DNA of 34,175 nucleotides from Nocardia brasiliensis IFM 10847 (GTDB lineage: Bacteria > Actinomycetota > Actinomycetes > Mycobacteriales > Mycobacteriaceae). This document shows, piece by piece, positions 7,429 to 13,977 of this stretch. Numbering within the stretch: position 1 is the stretch's first letter; the number at the start of each line of letters is the position of its first letter. Location of the stretch: assembly GCF_000710915.1 (NCBI RefSeq), contig NZ_BAUA01000166.1:1-34175 (forward strand), given 5' to 3'. Under the pieces are notes generated by a model that worked only from the letters and a program-made list of their open reading frames with translations, was not told the origin of the DNA and searched no databases. Position numbers and translations under genes: made by a program.

Positions 7429-8186
7429 TCAGCACCTGCCCAGCCGCGCCCCGAAGAATCCGACGGCCTCGCCGATCAGCCCAGTGACATCGGCATACCC
7501 CTCGAACCCGTGCCCCGCTCCCGCGATCCGCCGACACTCCACAGCAACCCTCGCCTCGCGCATCCGCGCCACCAACCGCTCACTCTGGGTGGCGGGCACC
7601 ATCGAGTCCGCAGCACCGTGCACCAGCAGACAGGGCGGTGCGGCCGCGGTGACATGGGTGATCGGGCTGGCCTGCGCGACCACCTCCGGCATGAGTGATG
7701 GCCACCCGCCGAGCCACGGTGAGAACGACTCGTCGCCGTCGAGCATCGAGGCGATATCGGTGATCGGGTACCACGCGGCCACGGCGCTGACCCGGGGGTT
7801 CGTCAAGGCCGCGGTCAGGGCCAGATGACCACCCGCCGAATCGCCCCAGGTGCCGAGCCGTTCGCCGTTGTAGCCGTATTCGTCTGCGTGCGTACGCACG
7901 AACTCGATCGCCGCCGCCACGTCGTCGCGCTGCGCGGGCCAGGTCGCCTCCATACTTGAGCGATAGTCGATGGACGCGCACGCGATCCCGGCGCGGACCG
8001 ATTCGTCGAACACCGAATCGTCCGGGAAGGTGCGATGCAACCAGCGTCGATCACCGGCGGAGAAACTGCCGCCGTGGATCCAAACGATGATAGGCGGCCG
8101 CGTAACCCCTTCCGGCACATAGAGATCCAGCAGCAACGGCCGAAACCGCGCAGCGCTGAATACGTGACCTGCCGATGCACCCCCAT
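7429..8186 (-). pseudogene. Alpha/beta hydrolase (esterase), N-terminal frameshift
   Basis: The body of the protein carries the oxyanion motif WIHGGSF, the nucleophile elbow GDSAGG, a late Asp in LLVHGAADSMVP and the catalytic His in GAGHGFEG, as in hormone-sensitive-lipase/BD-FAE-type esterases. The in-frame N-terminus upstream of RPLLLDLYVPEG looks random and starts inside a terminator hairpin. The neighbouring frame reads MGVHRQVTYSALRGF from ATG 8186, as these hydrolases normally do. One missing base at 8143-8147 (plus-strand cgaaaccgcg) would join the two into a normal protein of about 252 aa. So either a 1-nt deletion or a sequencing error has split the gene. If the frameshift is real, the short in-frame ATG at 8211 would give 260 aa with an aberrant start. 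Confidence 0.7.
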
Positions 8187-8195
8187 GTCGGCACC

Positions 8196-8226
8196 GGTGA
8201 GGGCGGGCCATCGGCCCGCCCTCACC
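8196..8226 (-). terminator. Strong hairpin downstream of the MerR gene
   Basis: A perfect 14-bp stem (GGTGAGGGCGGGCC and its complement, at 8196-8209 and 8213-8226) with a 3-nt loop lies 73 nt past the MerR stop and just before the hydrolase start. There is no T-run, as is common for actinobacterial terminators. Confidence 0.7.
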
Positions 8227-8298
8227 ACTTCGAGACAGAACCTAGGCGCGCGGGGGCGGTGCGCCCGACTCGGGCGGAATGCCGTCGAGTGCGCGGCG

Positions 8299-9033
8299 CT
8301 AGTCCGGGAGTTGTTCTGGCGCAGCGTGTTCGAGGGAGTGACGGTAGTGGCTGAGTTGGGCGGCGGCGTCGAGCATGGCCAGGCCCTGGGTGGTCAGTTT
8401 GTGCTGCCAGTCGTCGAGGGCGTCGGCCAGAGCGGTGGTGCCGCCGGCCGTGCGGACCTGTTGCAGCACGGTGGCGATGTGTCGCAGCGGATAACCGCCG
8501 CGTCGAAGCAGGTGGGCGAGTTCGGCGTCCCGGGTGTCGCTCGCGCGGTAGCGGCGGTAGCCGGTGGTGCGGTCGCGGGCCGGGACGAGGATCCCGGCGG
8601 CTTCCCACTTGCGCAGCGTCGCGGGGGTCACCCGGATACGGTGCGCCAGTTCGCCGATGGTGCGTGACGCGCGGTCGTCGGGCACCGTCGAGTCGACGGG
8701 GCCTGCGGTCAGGTGCGCGACGGATTTCCGTACCGTGTCGAGGGTTTCCCGGTCGCGGAGCAACTGGCTGTGGCCCCGATCGATGGTGCGCAGGACCTTG
8801 TCCAGGTCGCCGTCGTGCAGTGCGCGCATGATCTGCCCGGCGAGCGCGTGCCCGTAGGCGGGAAGCAAGGCGAGGTAGGCGCGCAGCGCGGCCGCGTGCA
8901 CTTCGGTGTAGATCCGGTAGCCGCTGGCGCTGCGCGTCACGGGCGGAAGGAACCCGTCCTGCTCGTAGTTGCGGATCGCCTGGGTGGACAGTCCGTGTTC
9001 GCGAGCGAGGTCGGCGGGCCGTAAGGTTCTCAT
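8299..9033 (-). CDS. MerR-type regulator with two HTH domains (TioE-like)
   Basis: The 244-aa protein has two MerR-like winged-helix domains: residues 3-70 (LRPADLAREHGLSTQAIRNYEQDGFLPP) and 125-190 (TIGELAHRIRVTPATLRKWEAAGIL), joined by a helical linker. This tandem layout matches what I recall as the TioE family. No Cys metal-binding cluster is visible, so the ligand is probably organic. It is divergent from the erythromycin-esterase-family gene. ATG 9033 was chosen because the homology begins there; a longer frame reaches 9117 but would cross the promoter. The promoter at 9056-9086 has the MerR signature, suggesting autoregulation. Confidence 0.85.
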   Translation of the reverse strand: MRTLRPADLAREHGLSTQAIRNYEQDGFLPPVTRSASGYRIYTEVHAAALRAYLALLPAYGHALAGQIMRALHDGDLDKVLRTIDRGHSQLLRDRETLDTVRKSVAHLTAGPVDSTVPDDRASRTIGELAHRIRVTPATLRKWEAAGILVPARDRTTGYRRYRASDTRDAELAHLLRRGGYPLRHIATVLQQVRTAGGTTALADALDDWQHKLTTQGLAMLDAAAQLSHYRHSLEHAAPEQLPD

Positions 9034-9107
9034 CGTATTTGAGACTTTACCGGTTATTTTATCTGGTGATAGCACCAAAGCCTCAACCGTTGTTTCAAAG
9101 ATACGAT
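9032..9107. repeat. Long-range inverted repeat in the MerR/esterase intergenic region
   Basis: ATCGTATTTGAGAC at 9032-9045 is complementary, with a 2-nt bulge and one mismatch, to GTTTCAAAGATACGAT at 9092-9107. The left arm abuts the MerR start. The right arm contains TACGAT, a plausible -10 (9102-9107) placed 8 nt before the esterase ATG. These may be two operator copies controlling the divergent pair. Confidence 0.45.
9056..9086 (-). promoter_or_regulatory. MerR-type promoter/operator with 19-bp spacer
   Basis: On the minus strand TTGAGG (9086-9081) and TAAAAT (9061-9056) are separated by exactly 19 bp. The spacer carries the perfect dyad TGGTG-CTAT-CACCA (9077-9064) at its centre. An overlong spacer with a central dyad is the classical target of MerR activators. 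It points at the regulator's own gene, 23 nt downstream. Confidence 0.65.
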
Positions 9108-9115
9108 TGACCCAC

Positions 9116-10258
9116 ATGACTCAGGAAATTCGAGACCTCGTGCCACCCGCGTGTGAACTGCTCGGCCTGGGGGAGCCGACCCACCAGGAACCGGCTTTCG
9201 CGCTGATCCGCAACGAACTGTTCGCGCAACTGGTCGAGCTGGGCTTCCGATCGATCGTGCTCGAAACCGATCGGGTGGCCGCGTTCGCGGTCGACGATTT
9301 CGTGCGAGCGGGCACCGGCACCCTCGATACTGCGATGGATTCAGGCTTTTCGCACGGCTTCGGTGCGCTGGACGCGAACCGGCAGCTGGTCGGATGGCTG
9401 CGCGACTACAACCGGGACCGCCCGCCCGCAGCGCAGCTGTCGTTTCACGGGTTCGATACGCCGAGCGAGAATTACAGCGCGCCGAGCCCGCGCCGCTATC
9501 TCGAATACGCCCGAGACTACCTGGGGCTCGACCTGGATCTCAGCGATCTGCTGGGCCCGGACGAGCGCTGGAGTCGCTCGGCGGCGGTGCTCGACCCCGC
9601 CGAGTCGCCCGGTGCCACCCCGGCGGCCGACCGGCTTCGGCTGCTCGCCGACGACATGGCGCTCGCCCTGCGCAAACATGCGTCGGACTTGATCGCGACC
9701 TCCTCTCGCGCCGAATGGCGCAGGGCCGCAGCATATCTCGATGCCGGTATCGGCCTGCTCCGCTATCACGGCGCTGCTGCGCGGCGGCTCGCCCCGGACG
9801 AGCGGATCACCCTGCTGCTCGCCACCAGGGACGCGCTCATGGCCCAGAACCTGTTGGAGATCCGTGATATCGAGGCTCGCCGGGGACCGACGCTCGTCTT
9901 CGCGCACAACCTGCACCTGCGGCAGCATCAATCCCGCTCGTCCGCGCGTGCGGAGTTGCCGGGCTATGAGTGCGCCGGTGCGATCATCGGGTCTTTGCTC
10001 GACGACGAGCAGTACGCCTGCATCATCGGCAGTCTGGGCAGCAGCGCGGCGCTCGGCCTCGCGGAACCGGCACCGGACACCCACGAGAGTTTCTTGCAGA
10101 GCCGGACTTCCAGCTGGGGGCTGCTACCCGCGGCCATACCCGAGGCGGCGCGCACCCGGACCGATCCCGAGCCGCGGCAGGGCTACTTTCCACTCGATCA
10201 TCTCATCGTCGAGCAGGCGGCTGCCCTCCTGCACGTGCGCACCGGCGTCGCGAGCTGA
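9116..10258 (+). CDS. Erythromycin esterase family protein
   Basis: The 380-aa product has the Ere/PF05139 pattern: LGLGEPTHQEPAF with E20 and H23, SIVLETDRVAA with its Glu, DSGFSHGFGALDANRQLVGWLRDYN, FHGFD, then RDALMAQNLLEI and FAHNLHLRQ. Family knowledge: EreA and EreB hydrolyse the macrolide lactone ring using a catalytic His and conserved Glu residues; many chromosomal homologues have unknown substrates. The divergent MerR/TioE-like regulator suggests induction by a small molecule. The erm gene 8 kb away makes a resistance role attractive but not proven. ATG 9116 lies 8 nt after a TACGAT -10-like hexamer with no SD, so the transcript is probably leaderless. Confidence 0.85.
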   Translation: MTQEIRDLVPPACELLGLGEPTHQEPAFALIRNELFAQLVELGFRSIVLETDRVAAFAVDDFVRAGTGTLDTAMDSGFSHGFGALDANRQLVGWLRDYNRDRPPAAQLSFHGFDTPSENYSAPSPRRYLEYARDYLGLDLDLSDLLGPDERWSRSAAVLDPAESPGATPAADRLRLLADDMALALRKHASDLIATSSRAEWRRAAAYLDAGIGLLRYHGAAARRLAPDERITLLLATRDALMAQNLLEIRDIEARRGPTLVFAHNLHLRQHQSRSSARAELPGYECAGAIIGSLLDDEQYACIIGSLGSSAALGLAEPAPDTHESFLQSRTSSWGLLPAAIPEAARTRTDPEPRQGYFPLDHLIVEQAAALLHVRTGVAS

Positions 10259-10266
10259 CGCGCCCC

Positions 10267-10596
10267 TCACGCGCCGGTGTCGTACTGCGGGATAGCCCAG
10301 CGGGCGTAGGTGTGTTCGGGCCGCGCCGTGATGATGTCGCAGCTGTTGACCAGCGGCTCGGCCGTGCCTTCGAGGTGGTCGAGCGTGGGAGTGATGAGTG
10401 CTTCGAGCCCGTGCGCGTCGACCATGGTGATCAGTTGGCCGACCGGGTCTTCGGTGGTTGCGTCGTATTCCACGGTGGTGAGCAGATGGTAGCCGAGACG
10501 TTTGGCCAGGTTACGGATCTGGGACGCGTCCCATGTCCGCTGCGCACCCGACACGTCGCGGCGCAGGTAGCCGAGTGCAGTTGGTTCGGACCCCAT
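10267..10596 (-). CDS. Small resolvase-like protein of unknown function
   Basis: A 109-aa protein, MGSEPTALGYLRRDVSGAQR onward. Its layout (GYLRRDVSG, then a helix with RNLAKRLGY, VEYDATTEDP, QLITMVDAHGLEALITPTLDHLEG) resembles the N-terminal half of serine resolvases (YxRxS ... LxxML ... VDxVxVxxLDRLxR). There is no DNA-binding HTH and the catalytic surroundings are degenerate. Similar short proteins occur in Nocardia from what I recall. The ATG at 10596 follows GAGAGGG at 10609-10603, a good SD. It lies convergent to the esterase gene, 8 bp apart. It is unlikely to be an active recombinase. Confidence 0.6.
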   Translation of the reverse strand: MGSEPTALGYLRRDVSGAQRTWDASQIRNLAKRLGYHLLTTVEYDATTEDPVGQLITMVDAHGLEALITPTLDHLEGTAEPLVNSCDIITARPEHTYARWAIPQYDTGA

Positions 10597-10800
10597 GGCC
10601 AGCCCTCTCGCTTTGGCGGAATTATTTGGCGGCAAGGCCTACGCTACCTGGGCTTGGGGCGGCATTCCCAGAGTTTCGCAGGGGTGTCCGAGTCGAAAAA
10701 GCAGTATTGCGCCATTGGAACTCGGGGCGGGTGTGCGACTGGAACCTCGACGTAGGGTGCAGGCGAAAGTCCTGGGCTTTTCCGACCGAAAGGAGTGCGC

Positions 10801-11523
10801 ATGCTGGTCCGGGTGATCCGGTGGGCCGTGGTGTTGTGTTGCGTGGCAACAGGGTTCGGCGTGGTTACGGCGGGCGCGGCGCCCGCGCCCGCGCGTCCGG
10901 TGCTCGTGCTCGGCGGTTTCGCCGCCGACGCGGGCAAGATCGAGACGTTGCGGGCTTGGCTCGGGGCGCGCGGCTACGTCGCGTACTCGATGCTGCTGCT
11001 GGGTGATCCGACGGGGACCGCCGCGATCGCGGATTCCGCGCAGGCGGTCGCGGAGCGGGTCGCCGCGATCCGGCGCGAGACCGGCGCCGCCCGGGTCGAC
11101 CTGGTCGGGCACTCGATGGGCGGGCTCGCGCAACGTCATTTCGTCAAGTTCCTCGACGGGCGGGCACAGGTCGGCACCTACGTCGACTACGGCACCTCGG
11201 AGTACGGCACGTATCTCGGCGTGGCCTGCGCGTGGGCTGCGGGATGCCGCGATCTGGTGCCCGGCTCGGAGTTCCTCACCCGGCTCAACACCGAACCGGC
11301 GCTGCCGCCCGGTCTGCCCGCCTATCACCTGTTCAGCACCGATGCGGGAGAGGAACGCGAGTCGTTGCCCGGCGCGGTCAACGCCAGTGTGCAGGCGTTC
11401 TGTCCGGGCCGCGCGGTGTCGCACGCGGACGAGCCGATCGATCTGGCGATGCAGCAGTTGATCGACGCGGCGTTGCGGGGCGGACCACTCGGCACCGACT
11501 GCCCGCCGCAGCCCGCGACGTAA
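10801..11523 (+). CDS. Secreted triacylglycerol lipase/esterase
   Basis: A 240-aa alpha/beta hydrolase with a signal peptide (residues 1 to about 27, hydrophobic core RWAVVLCCVATGFGVV, AGA-AP cleavage). The sequence PVLVLGGFAADAG forms the first strand and oxyanion loop, and LVGHSMGGLAQRHF carries the nucleophile S105. The pattern matches the small secreted lipase class 2 / LipA-like family of actinobacteria. Four or more Cys residues after the signal (VACAWAAGC, FCPG, DCPP) suit an exported, disulfide-bonded enzyme. AAGGAG at 10789-10794 fits ATG 10801; the GTG at 10795 directly abuts the SD and is unlikely. A long palindrome follows 2 nt after the stop. Confidence 0.85.
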   Translation: MLVRVIRWAVVLCCVATGFGVVTAGAAPAPARPVLVLGGFAADAGKIETLRAWLGARGYVAYSMLLLGDPTGTAAIADSAQAVAERVAAIRRETGAARVDLVGHSMGGLAQRHFVKFLDGRAQVGTYVDYGTSEYGTYLGVACAWAAGCRDLVPGSEFLTRLNTEPALPPGLPAYHLFSTDAGEERESLPGAVNASVQAFCPGRAVSHADEPIDLAMQQLIDAALRGGPLGTDCPPQPAT

Positions 11524-11525
11524 GC

Positions 11526-11560
11526 AGAGTTATCTGTAACCGACGGTTACAGATAACTCT
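11526..11560. promoter_or_regulatory. 35-bp perfect palindrome (operator or terminator)
   Basis: The arms AGAGTTATCTGTAACCG (11526-11542) and its exact reverse complement (11544-11560) flank a single A. It begins 2 nt after the lipase stop and is much more AT-rich than its surroundings. As RNA it could form a 15-bp stem with loop CGACG and end lipase transcription. As DNA it is a textbook long TetR-type operator (inner core GTAACCGACGGTTAC) upstream of the next operon. Confidence 0.7.
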
Positions 11561-11654
11561 AGGATGGTTCGAAAGGGGGTTGGGAGCGCGGAAACGTCAC
11601 GCTTGCTCCGAAGATGACGTCAGCCTACCAGGTTCGCGATATCGACGTGAACCG

Positions 11655-11668
11655 ACCAAGCGCTTGCT
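11655..11668 (+). promoter_or_regulatory. KstR2-type operator over a leaderless promoter
   Basis: ACCAAGCGCTTGCT fits the published KstR2 consensus AnCAAGnnCTTGnT at every fixed position. It overlaps a TACGCT -10-like hexamer (11668-11673), 6 nt before the ATG at 11680, so the transcript would start at or near the start codon. Other TetR repressors of lipid catabolism use similar CAAG/CTTG dyads, so the repressor's identity is open. Confidence 0.6.
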
Positions 11669-11679
11669 ACGCTCGCCGC

Positions 11680-12759
11680 ATGATCTCCACTGCGGTGTGG
11701 GGCACCGGCAATGTCGGCCGGGCGGCCATTCGGGCCGTCGAGGCGCATCCGGCGCTGGAACTCACGAGTGTGCTCGTCCACAATCCGGACAAAGTCGGGC
11801 GCGACGCGGGGGAGTTGAGTGGGCTCGACTACTCGCTCGGTGTCGCCGCGACCGATGACGTGGACGCGGTGCTGGCCGCGAGTCCGCGCGCGATCGTGTA
11901 CGCGGCCTCCGGTGACATCCGGCCCGACGCGGCGCTCGCCGATATCGTTCGCGCCCTGCGCGCGGGCGCGGTCGTCGTCACCCCGGCGCTCTACGCGCTC
12001 TATGACCCGCGCAACGCACCGGCCGAAATCCGCGAGCCGGTGCTGACGGCGATCTCGGAGGGCGGCGGTGCGCTGTTCGTGTCCGGTGTCGATCCGGGCT
12101 GGGGCAACGATGTGTTGCCACTGCTGATCAGCGGGCTCGGCAGCACCGTCGAGGTGATCCGGTGCCAGGAGATCTTCGACTACTCCACCTACGACCAGCC
12201 CGACTCGGTCCGCTACCTGGTCGGTATGGGCCAGCCGATGGAGTATCAGCCGCCGATGCTCGCACCGAGCGTGCCGACCATGGTGTGGGGCGGGCAGATT
12301 CGTTTGATGGCCCGGGCGCTGGGCGTCGAGTTGGACGAGATCCGCGAGACCCTGGATCGCCGCGCGCTGGACGCCACGATCACCACCCGGTCGATGGGCG
12401 AGTTCGTGGCGGGCACGCAGGGCGCGGTGCGCTTCGAGGTGCAGGGCATCGTCGACGGCGCGCCCCGCATCGTGGTCGAGCACGTCACCCGCATCCATCC
12501 GTCCTGCGCGCCGGACTGGCCCGCGCCGGCCGACGGTGACGGCGCGCACCGGGTGATCATCGAGGGGCAGCCGCGCATCGAGGTCACCGTCGAGGCGAGC
12601 GACGAGAACGGCAACCGTTCGGCGGGCGGAAACGCCACGGCGGTAGGACGTTTGGTGAGCGCGATCGATTGGCTCGTCGAAGCGGGCCCAGGACTCTACG
12701 ACGCACTCGATATCCCGCTGCGTCCCGCGGTCGGCAAACTCGGAAGGAAACACCCATGA
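11680..12759 (+). CDS. NAD(P)-dependent dihydrodipicolinate-reductase-like dehydrogenase
   Basis: A 359-aa protein with an N-terminal Rossmann fold (AVWGTGNVGRAAIRAVEAHP, residues 4-23) like DapB and 2,4-diaminopentanoate dehydrogenase. The sequence VVVTPALYALYDP and a central VSGVDPGWGNDVLPLLISGL follow, typical of the actinobacterial proteins often labelled 'dihydrodipicolinate reductase' though they do not serve lysine synthesis. The substrate is unknown. It overlaps the CMD-family gene by ATGA, so the two are translated together. The KstR2-type site at the promoter suggests a role in steroid or fatty-acid ring catabolism (inference). ATG 11680 was chosen from the Rossmann start and the promoter position; the longer frame would read through the operator. 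Confidence 0.75.
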   Translation: MISTAVWGTGNVGRAAIRAVEAHPALELTSVLVHNPDKVGRDAGELSGLDYSLGVAATDDVDAVLAASPRAIVYAASGDIRPDAALADIVRALRAGAVVVTPALYALYDPRNAPAEIREPVLTAISEGGGALFVSGVDPGWGNDVLPLLISGLGSTVEVIRCQEIFDYSTYDQPDSVRYLVGMGQPMEYQPPMLAPSVPTMVWGGQIRLMARALGVELDEIRETLDRRALDATITTRSMGEFVAGTQGAVRFEVQGIVDGAPRIVVEHVTRIHPSCAPDWPAPADGDGAHRVIIEGQPRIEVTVEASDENGNRSAGGNATAVGRLVSAIDWLVEAGPGLYDALDIPLRPAVGKLGRKHP

Positions 12760-13247
12760 TCATCGATATCCCGGAGGGCAAGGACCCGATCGGCTACGTC
12801 TGGGGCGAAATGGTGCCCGGTATCGGTGTCGCCGCGTCGCAATTCTCGCTGGCGGTGTATTCGCACAGCACCCTCGGGCTGCGCGAATTCGAGGCCGCGC
12901 GGCTGCGGATCGCCCAGATCAACGGCTGCCTCTTCTGCCAGGACTGGCGTACCGAGCGCGACGGCGAAAAGGTGGAACCCGAGTTCGCCGACGCCGTCAC
13001 CGAGTGGCGGACCACCGAGGCGTTCGACGAACGCACCAGGCTCGCCGCTGAATACGCCGAACGCTACGCCCTGGACCACCACAGCATCGACGACGAATTC
13101 TGGACGCGGATGTTCGCCGAATACAGCCAGGCCGAGGTGGTGGAACTCAGTATGAGCATCGGATCCTGGCTGGCCTTCGGCCGGCTCAACCGGGTGCTCG
13201 GCCTGGACACTGTCTGCGTGCTGCCGAGTCACGCGACCACCCAGTAG
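12756..13247 (+). CDS. Carboxymuconolactone decarboxylase family protein
   Basis: The 163-aa protein has the CMD/AhpD core: FEAARLRIAQINGCLFCQDWRT with the C58-x-x-C61 redox pair, then TRLAAEYAERYALDHHSIDDEFW and a FAEYSQAEVVELSMSIGSWLAFGRLN helix. Family members are AhpD-type peroxidases or decarboxylase-like enzymes; the CxxC favours a thiol-redox role. The ATG overlaps the upstream stop (ATGA) and has GGAAGGA upstream, so it is coupled to the dehydrogenase. The stop abuts the convergent gene's stop with no intergenic bases. Confidence 0.85.
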   Translation: MIIDIPEGKDPIGYVWGEMVPGIGVAASQFSLAVYSHSTLGLREFEAARLRIAQINGCLFCQDWRTERDGEKVEPEFADAVTEWRTTEAFDERTRLAAEYAERYALDHHSIDDEFWTRMFAEYSQAEVVELSMSIGSWLAFGRLNRVLGLDTVCVLPSHATTQ

Positions 13248-13946
13248 TCAACGCCGCTTCGGCACCCACGCGGGCTGGCCTTCGATCAGCCCGGTCTCGA
13301 ACAGGTCGGGCGCGTCCAGCACGGCGCGCAACCGCTGGTGCGCCTGCTCGGTGGTGAGGGTGTTGGGGTAGCGGATGTATTCGAGGGCGGCGGTCGTGCG
13401 CACCCGGAATCGGTGGCGGAATTCGTGGTCGCCCGCGTAACTCAGTGCGATTCGGCCACACCATTCGATATCGTGCGTGCCGTCCGCGCGGCGGGTGAAC
13501 AGCACCTCCTGCCCGGCCACCGAATCGTGGCCGAGCAGGTAGATGTTGAAGGCCAGATATTCGAGCTCGTCGAGCTCCGGTAACGGCAGCGGGTCGGCGG
13601 TGAGCCGTTGCGGCGCGGCGGCTTTCAACTGGAACAGTTTGCCCGGCGTCGCCGCGAGAAAGCCGGTGCCGTCGTCCTCGCCCCAATAGGTGGACGACAA
13701 GGTGCACCGGTGGTAGTTCGTCCATACCCCCGGCGAGGACCAGTCCGGCGCGTCCGCCGGGTGCTCGGGCAGCCCCTCTGCCGCGTAGTCCACCGACCGG
13801 AGATGGAAGTCGAACCACAGATTACCCGCGCGATCGAGCCGCCCGGTCCACGCGAATTCCTCGATGGCATGCCCGGCGGGCCACGGGTTGCCCGGAAACA
13901 CGATCCGACCGTTGGCGGCCCCGCACTCCAGGTCGATCCTTTCCAT
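13248..13946 (-). CDS. Conserved hypothetical protein
   Basis: A soluble protein of 232 aa that I do not recognise. It is rich in aromatic beta-strand-like segments (AIEEFAWTGRLDRAGNLWFDFHL, LEYLAFNIYLLGHDSV, EVLFTRRADGTHDIEWCGRIALSY) with a helical C-terminus (LTTEQAHQRLRAVLDAPDLF). There is no signal peptide or TM segment. It starts 31 nt downstream of the permease stop on the same strand and probably shares its transcript. ATG 13946 was chosen because the conserved-looking sequence starts there; ATG 13958 is possible, and neither has a clear SD. Confidence 0.6.
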   Translation of the reverse strand: MERIDLECGAANGRIVFPGNPWPAGHAIEEFAWTGRLDRAGNLWFDFHLRSVDYAAEGLPEHPADAPDWSSPGVWTNYHRCTLSSTYWGEDDGTGFLAATPGKLFQLKAAAPQRLTADPLPLPELDELEYLAFNIYLLGHDSVAGQEVLFTRRADGTHDIEWCGRIALSYAGDHEFRHRFRVRTTAALEYIRYPNTLTTEQAHQRLRAVLDAPDLFETGLIEGQPAWVPKRR

Positions 13947-13977
13947 GCCGACGAACATAGCGACCGGCACCGACAAA

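Noticed and set aside
10267..10596. Active mobile element recombinase
   Set aside because: No HTH, no inverted repeats, no other mobile-element gene and a degenerate catalytic region.
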